Positions 22,056-32,954 of a DNA stretch of 64,000 nt are shown here, piece by piece. The first letter of the stretch is position 1; every line of letters starts with the position of its first letter. Origin of the DNA: Elmis aenea. Its lineage: Eukaryota; Arthropoda; Insecta; Coleoptera; Elmidae. The notes under the pieces were generated by a model, which saw only the letters and a list, made by a program, of their open reading frames with translations, was not told the DNA's origin and made no database searches. The translations under genes were made by a program, and so were the position numbers. The stretch covers positions 12,404,640 to 12,468,639 of the forward strand of contig OX393581.1 of assembly GCA_947652605.1 (NCBI GenBank), in the 5' to 3' direction.

Positions 22056-22375
22056 GTAATTTATTTTAGCGATTTGCTAATTATGTTTACATTTTATTAC
22101 ATGTACATAAATATAAATATATAAAATTTAAAACTTTTCCTTATGACTACTGAGCTTACGTCTAAACCTTACAACATTAGTTTCACTTTTAAGTTCACTT
22201 GATAAATCATTGTAAAATTTCAGTCCTTTATAAAAAAGAGAATTTTGAGTATAATTTCGTGTCCTGAATGGCAATTTAAAGTCTTTACAGTTTCTAGTCG
22301 GATAGTTATGAACATCAGAGTTTTGGGTTACATATTTTAACAAAGAATTTGAAAGCAGGTTATTTATAATCTTAA

Positions 22376-23694
22376 CCTTGGAGTAGGCGCGCACCCTGTT
22401 GTAACAAATCTAGTCGCGCGACGTCTTTTAGACATATTGATGTTAAAAGCTATATAAAAATTAAAAATACAAAAGCTATTGACATTTATTTTTAAACAAC
22501 ATAAATTAAACAATTTCCAATCCTTAAAAAAATAATTTTATCATAATAATTAATCAAAACGACCGTTGTAATATTAATTCACTCATTCATTCTGTGTCTG
22601 ACGTATTGACCCCATCATAGCACTCACTGCAAATAAATTTTGTGTGGTCTCAACAAATATTTTTGTCGCAGGATACGCAACGAGTTTTTGAGTTTATTTT
22701 TTTGTAAAATGGGCATATCTTGCATGAACCTCTTTGGGTTATCTTCAGCTGAAGTATTCGGTACCGTATTTTCATCATTACCAATGTATTTGATTAGTTT
22801 CCTTTTAAGTCCTCTTGGCAAACTGGAATTGTTTGTTCTTTTCTCCATATATTTTTTTATTAGTTCCCTACTAAACTCTCTCTGGAACAATCGTCGACTT
22901 TTTATGTCAACATTATTTGTTTTCAAAATTACTATGGCGTTTATGGCAAAGATTTCCAGAAACTGAAAGAATACGTTCAGCGGCCAATGGTTACACTTCT
23001 TGACATACTGTATAAGGATGCTTTTTTGTCCACTTCATCAACACCCCGTTTGATTATAAAATGTTATGATCGATGGATCTGAGCTTTCATCAATTTCAGC
23101 TGATCTGTAGAAAGCGAAACAACTTTGGGATATATTTTTTTTTGGTACATAAGAAATTAATATTCCGACATCGGAAATGCCAAAAATGATGTAATATTCA
23201 GGCTTGCCTTTTGTAGTGATGAAGGTAGGGGAATTTCTTCTTTATTTGGTCGAATTGTACCAACAATGGACAGCTTATAATTTCGTGCTAAATCTATTTG
23301 AGTGTCGTCGACTTCAGCCAAGAGTTATTTTAGCGTCATTTAATCTAAAAGCACTCATTTTTGGAAAAAATTATAATAGTTTTGACAAACACAAGTAGGC
23401 GCGCGAAGTCGATTCGACGTATACTGTCAAAAACCAATAACCAAAACTGCTCGCGCGATGTCTATTCAACATACGGGCGCGCGCTGTCGATTCGACGTCT
23501 GCGTTGAGTAGTAGTAATCAGAAAATTATTTAATGTAGGCGTGATTTATTGGGACAAATATAGGTTCAATCGTTTTATCACATATTTATCTTAGGTTGCA
23601 CGGAAGCACGGGGTGGTAGCAAGTGTGAAAACACGTTTTCGGGGTTAAAATAAAAAGCGCGCTGTCTTTTCGACATCGCGCGACTACTCCAGGG
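22376..23694 (-). mobile_element. piggyBac element inserted in the LINE reverse transcriptase
   Basis: TTAA occurs on both sides (22372-22375 and 23695-23698). TIRs match: CCTTGGAGTAGGCGCGC at the left, CCCTGGAGTAGTCGCGC at the right read inward. Subterminal regions repeat GCGCGC next to GTCGATTCGACGTC-like palindromes (22420-22440, 23400-23425, 23455-23505, 23655-23690). Removing it with one TTAA brings the LINE frame back in phase. Only part of a transposase remains, so it is non-autonomous. Confidence 0.93.
22600..23000 (-). pseudogene. piggyBac transposase C-terminal remnant
   Basis: The minus-strand frame has RWPLNVFFQFLEIFAINAIV, then RRLFQREFSRELIKKYMEKR and SSLPRGLKRKL, the order found at the end of piggyBac transposases. 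After a frameshift near 22720, a cysteine-rich tail is readable (CKICPFY, CVSCDKNIC, HTKFICSEC), matching the RING-like zinc region used for TIR binding. The catalytic DDD core is not recognisable in the remaining sequence. Confidence 0.8.
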
Positions 23695-25860
23695 TTAAAA
23701 ATGAAAATAATCGTATTAAAAATTATCCGTTGTTTAATACTAAGCCACTGTATAGTATCCAGCATCAGAGTAATTTTGGTGTATCTAGAACAGTGTAAAA
23801 TAATTCTCATAGCCCTATTTTGCAATTTTTGAAGCCGGTCTAAATCATTAGTGTTTGCCAGAAATAAAATACTAGAGCAGTATTCGAAATGGGGTGCTAT
23901 GATACTTTTGTATATTAAAATTTTAGTAAGGACTGGAAGTTTACTGCTTAATCTACCAAGAAAACCTATTTTTTTAGAAACCTTTTTAACTATATAATTA
24001 GTATTACTTTTAAAATCAAGCTTATCGTCTATTATTACACCTAAGTATTTAATTTCATTAACTCTATTTAATACTACACCATCCAATTCTATAAGTTGCT
24101 GATTGCGCACATTCTTATTGTTTATCACCCAGTAGTTTGTTTTGTCGACATTTATTTTTAGTTTGTTCACCTTTAACCACGCTGCGACTCTATGTAGGTC
24201 AGTATTTAATTTGCTTACCATATTGTCAACGTTATTGCCACTAATAAATATTAAAGTGTCATTTGCAAATAAATTTATGATACTGTTTCCGACATTTGCT
24301 ACAATGTCATTCATGTACAGTATAAATAACAAAGGCCCAAAGACACTTCCTTGAGGAACGCCTAAATTATTCATTATCCTATTTGAAGTTTCATTTTTAA
24401 ATTTTGTAATTTGATACCGAGATTTCAAATAATCTGCAAACCATTTGTTTTCTGTGCCTCTGACTCCGTACTTTTCAAGTTTTATTAATAACTGTTGTCT
24501 GTCAATAGTTTCAAAAGCTCTTTTTAGATCTAGAAATACTGCTATGATGATGTTGTTGTTTTCAATTTCCTCTTTCCAGTCTGCTAGCAAAAGATTTATT
24601 GCACTTTCGCAAGAATGTCTTGCTCTAAATCCGGATTGTCTATTTGTTAAAATGCCATTATTTTCTAAAAATTTCTGAAGTTGTTGTTTAACGACTACCT
24701 CCAAAATTTGTTCATAGATCGGTAGTATATTTATAGGTCTAAAATTTTCACAATTACATTCTTTAGGTACTTTAGGTACTGGTATGATCTGCGATGTTTT
24801 CCATGTCTTGGGAAAGGTACCATTTTGCAACGATTCGTTGATTATTTGTAATAGCACTGGTCCTACTTCCGGAAAGGTATCTTTAAGGATTTTCGCTAAA
24901 ATTCCATCGATGCTACCACTGCCTTTAACATCATTGCTAATTTTAAAGAGATCAGGTAGAGCAATTTCTTGGAATTTAAATCTGTGATTAAACTTGGGCA
25001 TATCTTCTGTTTGAATAGCTGCTGCTGCGATGGAAGCATGTATATCAATTATACTATTAACGAAATATTTATTAAATTCTTCTGCAATCTCACTTTCATC
25101 TTGTGTTTCGGTGTTATTAAATATTATTCTATCAGAAGGTTTATTTTCTGATTTTATTAATTTTTTTAATGTTTTCCATAACTTGTATGGGTTTTTTGAG
25201 CTACTCTCTATCTCATTTAAAACAAAGTCATTTTTTCTTACTTGAATTAATTTCACATATTTATTTCTTAGCTGTTTATACTTTGCCCAATCCGAATTGC
25301 ATCTTGTGAGTTTTGCAGCTTTATATAGTCGGTCTCTCTCTAATTTCATTTGGTGTAATTCACTAGTATACCATTTATTATTTTCTCTGGGTGTGATTGT
25401 TTTTTTCTGAACAAATTTATTTAGTTCCGTTTTTAAAATCGTACTAAAGTTTTCAGCCCTATCTTCCATAGCTAGCAAATGTAATTCTTTCCACATGTCA
25501 TTATTTTGTAATCCTACCATTAACTTTTCCCTGTTATAATTTTTGATTATTGTTCCCACTTGGCGGTCCAACATTTCAATTTTCATTAAAAATAAGTTTA
25601 ATTGTATTGTGATCACTTACATTTTCGTTGTCTAAAACTATCACCGAAAATGTATCTCTATCTGTTAGTACCAAGTCAATGATCGTATTTGAGATTTCCG
25701 TTATACGCGTCGGAGTAGTGACTTTTTGTTTTAATCCTAAACTCTTTACTAGTTCTTTAAATTTTTTACTATAGAATGTATCTTTCGATACGTCTATATT
25801 AAAATCGCCCATTATTAGGTAAAAGTAACAGAAACAACCAGTGTAGATTTGGTACAACAA

Positions 25861-26298
25861 TAGAAAAAATCGTCATCTCTTTGTACTTCTGTATTTATGT
25901 AAACAGTTTAATTTACGAATAATTATTTCATCTACATTTTTTTTTTAATTTCTCAATTCCGATTTTTTTCAATAAAAAAATTATTTTGACATTTGTAACT
26001 TGTTGCTTTATCTTTTTTAGTGGTGTAAGATTTTCTCCAGTGTTTTATAATAATAAAATATGTTTTTAAGCAATGAATCAATCAAATTAGGATCTATGAA
26101 AAGACTTTTACCACAACTTTTCAGTTTTAATTTTTTTTAAATATTATAATAAAAATTGTATTACCTCTAGAGTCTCGGATTCTCATTCCCGGGTTATAGG
26201 ACTACAAAAAATTACTCCTCTGATTTTTGACCGGTAACTACAGACACTCTAAATACAATTAAAAGAATGTTGATCGAAAATTTGGGAGCGATAATGTA
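25861..26298. other. Unassigned AT-rich DNA
   Basis: No gene or clear terminal repeat. It lies between the truncated 5' end of the LINE and the foldback at 26299. Confidence 0.4.
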
Positions 26299-27015
26299 CA
26301 GGGTGGTCCAAATTCGATGGGATTGCATGAGTATCTCGGTTAATGTTTAAGATAGAGAAACGGTTAAATTACCAAAAATGTGTAGTTTTTTGAGACAAAC
26401 TCAAAAATATTCTATAATTTCCGGTTTTCGAGTTACTGAATAAAAAGTGTTTTTTTGTTGTTGTCATATTAATAATGTTTCATATATTATATTCCTTTTA
26501 AAATTGCTCACAGCGGATTAAGAAGAGGCAGAACTAAACGAAACAAATGCACAATCTCCGTCTCTTTCTTTAAATATTATTTGTGTTTACAATTCAGTCT
26601 ACGCCAATGAAAGTTGTAATCTAATTGAAGGCGGATTCATGAAGATTATTGCAAGCAGTCGAAATTTGATCCCTAATTATATGTTCAATAAGGTTTAATT
26701 TGGGTTCTTAGGTAAAAGAAAATTAATATCTGTATCAGTGTTTCCCAAAAGTTTTTGCTTGTAAACAATTATAATTTAAAATCTATTATAGCGTATATAA
26801 GGTAATAAGCTTTTAGCGAGAACTTGTTTAGAACTGCAGCATTATGGTCATTATGCTCAAAGAAAAGCAATTAGGAAGATGTGGTATGCGATTATGATTT
26901 TAGGTGTTGTGCCATACAAATCATTTAAGGTTTATAATCCAAGATTGTGTATGTACGTGGGTTGTTCCAACTGCTTAAGCCGATATGAGAAGTCTTATAT
27001 GGGATATACTATATC

Positions 27016-27144
27016 ACCGTTATTGTTGTAAATATCGAAAATATTAACGGCGAGTGTAATTTTTTTTTTTAGTATAATCAAATTAAACATAAATATCTAA
27101 AAACAATCTTTATAAATATTTTCGATATTTACAACAATAACGGT
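27016..27144. repeat. Hairpin with perfect 29-30-bp arms
   Basis: ACCGTTATTGTTGTAAATAT is read at 27016 and its complement ends at 27144; about 69 bp lies between. A small perfect inverted repeat without flanking duplications that I could identify. Confidence 0.85.
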
Positions 27145-27168
27145 AATATGACATATTAGATGAGAAGG

Positions 27169-28080
27169 TGGTAATATGGAACCCCCAGTTATCTAATAAA
27201 CTGGTATTACCTATTACCAAATACATAAATATCATGTAACACCAATGGCGAAAACCATATACAAAACTTTAGCACAAAAAACGTGGTAAAAATCGAATAC
27301 TTTGAGTTTATGTGAATGAGCACAAAACAAAAGTTTATTTTGTCAATTTCTGCCAGAACAAAGATCAATAATTATATGCAATACTTTCAATGGTTTTTCG
27401 GCTTTGCCAGGCAGTATACTGCCGTTTCATGAAAACCTGATAAGTAAGTTTCTATTTAATTAACTGGTAGAAATGATACTGAGCAACTAAGCGATATAAA
27501 ACAGCATCCGATTTTGTTAATATGGAAACACTCAGCGTTGGTAATATGGAATTCAGGAGTTCCATATTACGAATTCGAATGTGGCTGCGTCGGAGTCAAT
27601 GTCCTCTACGCCCTTATAATATTTTTGAACTTTTTGGCCAAGCCTATGTGAAGTGCCAAACAGCAAGTATAGCAATAAATGGTTTTCCGAAGACCAAAAA
27701 AGAGAACTGTGATTTCAATGAATTATGTGCAACTTATGGGCACATATTTATGCTTATGGGCATGTGAAAATACGCTTATGTTTGTGACGTTTGTCGTAAA
27801 GTAATTTATTTTTCTAATGGTTATGTTAATATAGGTGTTTTTATTCAAATATATTGACTTTTTTTAGTGGTTCCATATTACCAGCATAGTTTCTTGAGTA
27901 TACAATTTTGACCTTTTTACGAAAACTACTTGTTACATGCAAACTGGCAATGTTATTCTAAATTTGTCCATATATATGATTATTTAATATATTTAGAGCC
28001 TATTAATCAAAAAAGTTCATAGATAATCCTTCGACTCTTCGATTTACCAAAGAAAAACAAACTGGGGTTCCATATTACCA
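27169..28080 (+). mobile_element. pogo-like DNA element remnant
   Basis: Inverted ends are TGGTAATATGGAACCCC and GGGGTTCCATATTACCA. The same end motif is repeated internally near 27520-27575 (AATATGGAA, TTCCATATTACGAATTC) and 27868 (GGTTCCATATTACCAGCAT). It holds a transposase C-terminal fragment. Confidence 0.65.
27522..27767 (+). pseudogene. pogo/DDE_1 transposase C-terminal fragment
   Basis: The open frame of 81 codons contains NIFELFGQAYVKCQTASIAI followed by NGFPKT. DDE_1 transposases of the pogo/Tigger group end with FG.AY..A.....A.NGFRKTGI.PFN, so this is the segment after the catalytic core. The frame leaves the family right after FPKT. The upstream catalytic part is not visible. Confidence 0.55.
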
Positions 28081-28266
28081 GCATCTCCTTAATATGACAA
28101 AAAACACTTTTTATTCAATAAATCGAAAACCGGAAATGATAGAATATTTTTAAAAACGGTTCTGAGTTTGTCTCAAAAAACTGCACATTTTTGTTAATTT
28201 AACCGTTTCTCTATCTTAAATATTAACCGAGATAGTTGTGCAATCCCATCGAATTTGGAACACCTG

Positions 28267-28746
28267 TACAGCAGTTAAACTCATACTTAAAAACCGCGTA
28301 ACGTCGCGTCGGGTAGTTTTGCTAAAATGAAAAACTATACTCACGTAGATTCCCATTGCAAACGTTAAGCGTAAAAGATTGCTTCCGGTGCAGCACACTT
28401 CAAAACAAACTGCAAAGGTTTAGTTAACAATTTGTACAGCAAAGTACATTGTGCTAGTTCGAGAAAAGCCCACGTTTTGTTGATCGCGATAAATACATGT
28501 AATTATTTGGTATTACGTGTTTCTTTAGTTTTCCAGCTACATAAACAGTGGACGCGAAAGTTTCAATGATGACTGTTTCATTTTAACATGAGCCTTTGAA
28601 ACACTTAAGTTTGTGTTTACTAACTCCTACTTTACTTGTTTGTAAAGATTCTGCAAACTTTATCTCATTAAATCTGAGAAAGTATTTAGGAAACAAGACT
28701 ACGTTTCTGGAGGAAATTGATTTCCTTATGCTTGACCTTCACTAAA
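28267..28746. other. Unassigned DNA
   Basis: No gene or repeat termini recognised between foldback L and the family-A repeat. Confidence 0.4.
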
Positions 28747-28748
28747 TA

Positions 28749-29705
28749 CAGGGTGTTTCGTAAAAAATGCGAAAAAATTCAGGAGAAGATTCCTTATCGA
28801 AAATTAAGGGGGTCTTTTATACAAATTTTTTTCCTTAGACCTCTCCTTTCGGATTTACTCCCCCGTAAAGGGGAGCGGTAAATTAGGTTTTTATTTTATT
28901 TCTCAAATTTGGATAAATGTAGCAGAATGATATTTGGTAGATGATTTATACTTAATAAACAGTTTCCCACAGTAATATTTTCAATCATCTCCCACCTCCA
29001 CAGGGGGCTGGAAAGTGTAACCTTAGTTGTTTTTTTAATCAGAATTTTTTAATGGGTTAAAATTGTTCATTTTAATTTTTTTTTTAAAGCTTGATTTGTT
29101 TAGAAACAATTTTTTTATCCCTTAACGTTTCTCGTAAAACCTACCGTTTTTAAGTAAAAAATAATGTAAGTGACCATGCACCATTAAATATTCCAATATA
29201 AAACGATTCATTTTAGTGCGCACAATGCAATGGTTAGTTTATGTTCATATTTGGTAGAATTGACGGGCGTTTTAGCGTTGTCACCGCGTAAACGTCAAAA
29301 TGAATTACACCCGTCAATTTTACCCCATATAACCATAAACTTACAATGGTAACCACCAAAATATTTATATTGGAATATTTAATGGTGTGGTTTTACGAGA
29401 AACATAAAAAGAATGTTTTAATTGTTAAATTTTAACCCAATAAAAAGTTATAATTAAAAAACTTACAGGGGTCACACTTTTCAGCCCCCTGTGAAGGTGG
29501 GAGATGATTGAAAATATTACTATGGGAAACCTTTTAATTAGTATTAAACATCTACCAAATATCATTCTCCTACGTTTATACAAATTTGAAAAATAAAATA
29601 AAAACCTAATTTTACTGCTTCTCTTTAGGGGGGTATAACTCCGAAAGGAGACGTCTAAGGAAAAAATTTTATATGAAAAAACCCTCTTAATTTTTATAAG
29701 GAATT
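28749..29705. mobile_element. Repeat family A, copy 2 (palindromic MITE)
   Basis: The left end CAGGGTGTTTCGTAAAAAAT follows TA. Left arm (28749-29060) and right arm (29460-29705) are inverted copies, sharing CTTATCGAAAATTAAGGG, CCTTTCGGAnTTAC, CTAAAGGGGAGCGGTAAA and the TCTCCCACCT block. The middle (29150-29400) holds a second inverted pair, including CCAATATAAAACGATTCATT. The outermost right terminus is lost where repeat 29708 begins. Confidence 0.8.
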
Positions 29706-29707
29706 AT

Positions 29708-29830
29708 ACTCATTCTTGCTGGTATCCTTGTTAAAAATTACGACTTAAAGATATTGCTACCCAAACAATTTTCTTAGCAACGTACATAGTGAATCGGACT
29801 GGTATGTGTCTTAATTATTTGTACAAGCGC
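29708..29830. repeat. Dispersed repeat copy (also 8560-8700 and 14440-14670)
   Basis: The text TATCCTTGTTAAAAATTACG and AAAGATATTGCTACCCAAAC recurs inverted at 8575-8625, and ATAGTGAATCGG plus TTCGCA recur near 14640-14675. Boundaries are uncertain. Confidence 0.6.
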
Positions 29831-29884
29831 TGTAATTAATTTCTTTTCGCAACTCTAAATCTGATATAAATACTGATATTTTTG

Positions 29885-30142
29885 TTTAATCTACCTAGCC
29901 GTAAAAATAAAATTTAAAAATGAAAAGTGTCCGTCCGTTAAATAGCTGTGACATTTTGAGACTAAGGAGAAAACTCTCTTTAAAATTGATCGAGTCTGGA
30001 GAGTTCTCTACATTTTTTTCTAAACGTTTTCGATAGAATTGTTTTTTAAAGAGATGCGGCAACTCGACAATGTGTTGAAAGAAATTATTTACAAAGGTTT
30101 TTTTTTGCTCTCCTACGTCTTGTTTCATAGCTAGGTAGATTA
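29885..30142. mobile_element. Small TIR element
   Basis: AATCTACCTAGC at the left faces GCTAGGTAGATTA at the right, giving a span of about 258 bp. The minus-strand 77-codon frame inside resembles no family I know. No target duplication was resolved. Confidence 0.5.
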
Positions 30143-30144
30143 CT

Positions 30145-30799
30145 AAAAATGCGTAATGGAATTAGGAATAAAATGGGCTGCATATCTTAAATTATCTTTT
30201 GGAAAACGTTTCTAGTTGATTGCGCCATCAATGCTTAACAACAATAACTACATTTGTTTGTTTCATGTTTAATGATTTGATCAATTTTTTAAACATCAAA
30301 TTTAACTTTTCTACAACTAATTTTTCATTTTTGTTTCAGATTTCTTCTAATTCTGCTTGACTGATCTACAAAAACTAATCGTAAGTACAGCGTTTAAATG
30401 AACCTACAGGGTGTTTCAGACCACCCGTCTTAAACATCCTGTATATTTAATGGACAAGTTATAAGCACTTAAATGTTTTCTACTTATTTAAATTTTTTCG
30501 CCATTAAATATACGGTATACCTACCAAATGCTTTTGTTTAATTTAAAGATTTTGCAACGCTTTGTACTCGGCAACCTAAAGAATTTTTTATTATTATTGT
30601 TTTCGGTTTTTACATTTAAGTATAAGCAATACTTTACTGATTCAGTTTTTTATCATTACAATATATCTTAGACTTGCTATCAAAGGAGATACCTAATACT
30701 TAATAACCAAAAAAAGGGTTGATAGGGGTGGTAGTGGCATATGGCCTAAATGAGAATGCGGTAGAAGCGGTTAAGGATATATTTTATAAACAACTATCT
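30145..30799. other. Unassigned DNA with a minute CAGGGTG palindrome
   Basis: At 30409-30457 TACAGGGTGTTTCAGACC faces GTCTTAAACATCCTGTATA only a few bases away: two family-A-type tips almost touching, as if the whole interior had been deleted. Nothing else recognised. Confidence 0.55.
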
Positions 30800-31202
30800 C
30801 AAAAGAAACGAAGACGCGAGTTTTCAATGTAACTCAAAAACAAAAACAAAGAATACAGTTACAGGAAATTAGATTTCTGAGATGAATAGAGGGATGTAGA
30901 CTGATCGATGAAATCAGTAACGAAAAAAATCGAAATAACCTAGGAGTAACAGATATTAAAAAAAGATGGAAACGAATCAATTAAGATTTATTGGACACTT
31001 ACTACGCATGCCAGAAAGTAGATACGCAAAAATAGGATAAAAAATGCAGATGAAGGGAAAAAGAAATAAAGGAAGACCAAGAATAAAATGGGAAAAAGAA
31101 GTGAGGCAGAGACTTGAAGAAAAAGGAGTCAGCTGGAGGGATGTGCCACAATTAGCTAACAATAGGCACAGGCAGGATTGGAGAAACATAACACAGAAAT
31201 AG
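30800..31202 (+). pseudogene. LINE ORF2 C-terminal remnant
   Basis: Plus-strand reading: RIQLQEIRFLR, EGCRLIDEISNEKNRNNLGV, then after frame shifts LRFIGHLLRMPESRYAKI, NKGRPRIKWEKEVRQRLEEK and a stop at 31200. This is the standard C-terminal order of insect endonuclease-reverse transcriptases (QRIQ..EMRFLRR..G..., GH..RMP, GRPR..W..E). Stops interrupt it at several places. The catalytic RT is not present upstream. Confidence 0.7.
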
Positions 31203-31336
31203 AAAAGCGTACCTTGACACCGAAAGGTACAATAGGAACCGATTAAGAAGATAACTATTGATCTGAGGGCAGCACTTGTACAATTCCGGTTGGAATTCGG
31301 CATTGAATTGTTTGTGTTTTGGTTGTGTTTGATTTA

Positions 31337-31465
31337 ATGGAAGATTTCGAAGAAAGATTGATCGAGGCTGTGGCTGGTCATATAGCTATTTACTGGCTTG
31401 ATTCTGAGGAGTACTGCAAAAAAGACAAACGAGCACATTCGTGGAAAGATGTTGCGGCGGCTTGA
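31337..31465 (+). pseudogene. MADF-domain fragment (42 codons), Harbinger-type accessory protein
   Basis: The frame starts MEDFEERLIEAV and continues with YCKKDKRAHSWKDVA, matching the first two helices of the MADF DNA-binding fold (LI.AV..HP.LY......Y.....R...W..IA). MADF proteins are host regulators or the second ORF of PIF/Harbinger elements. A Harbinger-like end at 31800-31860 favours the second. Stops after residue 42. Confidence 0.55.
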
Positions 31466-31769
31466 ATGTATTTATCGGGGTCCGTATCGAATTCTTTTCC
31501 AGTTTATGATTTATCTGCCGCAAATACTATCAAAGTTGTTTGGTGTCATTCGACACATTATGAAGAACTCGTCATGGTCGCTTTACTTGCAGACTTTGAA
31601 TTTTTTTAAATAATCCATGCAATTGTCTCGTTCTGTATATTTCTCTCAACCACCATTTACTATTCACACTTCCTAGTTTTGCCATCAAATCCAGATATGA
31701 CAAAAACGCTAAATAAACTAGCAACAGAATCGACTCGGTCTCCATTTTAGAGTCAAATGTCAAGACGAG

Positions 31770-31865
31770 TTTTAAGTTTTGAAAAACTCGCATTGTGTTT
31801 GCAACGAGTTTCAAAGACCATTTTCGGTCTCCAACCCGAAACTCGCACTCTGTTTGGGCCTTAAA
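31770..31865. repeat. Candidate Harbinger-type right end
   Basis: The text GAAACTCGCACTCTGTTTGG, GGCC, then TTAA reads inward as GGCCCAAACAGAGTGCGAG, a form common in Harbinger TIRs. A matching left end was not found; AAAACTCGCATTGTGTTTGC at 31782 is a second, internal copy. Confidence 0.35.
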
Positions 31866-32558
31866 CTACCTTTTTTGTAATGATCTAAATGTCATAAAAC
31901 TGTAACAGAATATCAATAAATGATGTATATCTGGATAGATAAGGCTCTTGCTATTTTTAAATTAGTTTTGTGACCAGATTTGTGTAGATATAAAGTGAAA
32001 TTTTAATTTTCTGTCCCAGAGTTATATGCCTCAGTCTCTAATTTCCTATATTTTGACCAAATGTATAGCGCAATAAATAAACAAGTTCGGATTTCGTTGG
32101 TCCAAACCGAACAATGCGACGCCTGATTTGAGTCCGGTCGGAGTTCGTTTATCCTACTCCTTGTTGACGCTAATTTATTATTTAACCTTCTCTAAAATAT
32201 AAATTAGGTCCTAAGCGGGCTTTGTTTATATCTTTTGTACACATAAACCTAATGCCCTTATAATATGGTTGTTGATATTATATAATTAAAGCTTACACGT
32301 TTCCACTGTATCATGTGACAAGTGTTTATATAGTTATATTTGTTTTGTTGTAATAACAACGTGAAAGTATCAGAGTTGGCTGAGTTTTCCGGAGCTACAA
32401 CGTGCTACATGTAATAAGCGGTGTGTTCTCAGTAAATATATTTGGTGCTTGGTTATGTGTATGTACGGGCAAAGTTGAAACTTACAACATCGAGTTATAC
32501 TATTGTGTTCTCCAGTGAGAACTGGACGGTCTGTCGGATGTATAATTATCTGTAGCAT
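31866..32558. other. Unassigned DNA
   Basis: No supported gene. AT-rich with scattered short frames only. Confidence 0.4.
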
Positions 32559-32954
32559 GCACCAAGCAGGGCCGTGTTTAGGGGGGGGCGAAGGGGGCGC
32601 TCGCCCCGGGCGCCGAAATCAGGGGGCGCCAAAATCGCCATTGACGTCTTATTTTTTTTTGGAGTTATCTACGTTACGCAGTACCAGCGCGAAATTATTT
32701 TGTGTCCTAGGCAAAGTTTATTGGCGCGTCCCTTCTTCCTTAAGTCCTTTTATCTAAATTGTAGAGTGTTATTAACAAGTAAATAACGTACGGCGTATGA
32801 GGTATAGACAGCTGACGTAGCGTGATAATGAACCCAAGAGCGCGTCAAGTAATAGTGTTAGTGTAAGTAAGCACATTAAACTAATAACTGTGTAGTGAAT
32901 TAAATTTTAAAATATAATCGTATAAATAAAGTTAAATAAAATAAAATATTATCC

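Larger units (their letters stand above)
22128..25860 (-). pseudogene. 5'-truncated non-LTR retrotransposon ORF2 (CR1/L2/Jockey group), cut by piggyBac
   Basis: Minus-strand reading in order: the end of an APE endonuclease (25576 to about 25820, with MGDFN, DLVLTD and SDHNTI), a one-base frameshift near 25580-25616, then a reverse transcriptase frame down to 23699. RT landmarks are NFRPINILP, FRARHSCESAI, FLDLKRAFETID, LGVPQGSVFGPLLF and KYLGVIIDD. The catalytic box reads FANDT where FADDT is expected (near residue 450, about 24265), so one catalytic aspartate is lost. The frame is interrupted at 23695 by a piggyBac element and resumes at 22371 with the C-terminal NYPTRN...FYNDLSSELK to 22128. 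Everything 5' of the endonuclease end is missing. Clade is given broadly because I judged it by motif resemblance only. Confidence 0.9.
26299..28266. mobile_element. Foldback element L, TA-flanked, with two insertions
   Basis: Left arm 26299-26490 starts CAGGGTGGTCCAAATTCGAT; right arm 28085-28266 is its inverted copy ending CACCTG, with TA outside both. Shared arm text includes TAAGATAGAGAAACGGTTAA and AAACCGGAAATGATAGAATA-like stretches. Inside are a perfect hairpin (27016-27144) and a pogo-like element (27169-28080). 26490-27015 is unassigned. Confidence 0.75.
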
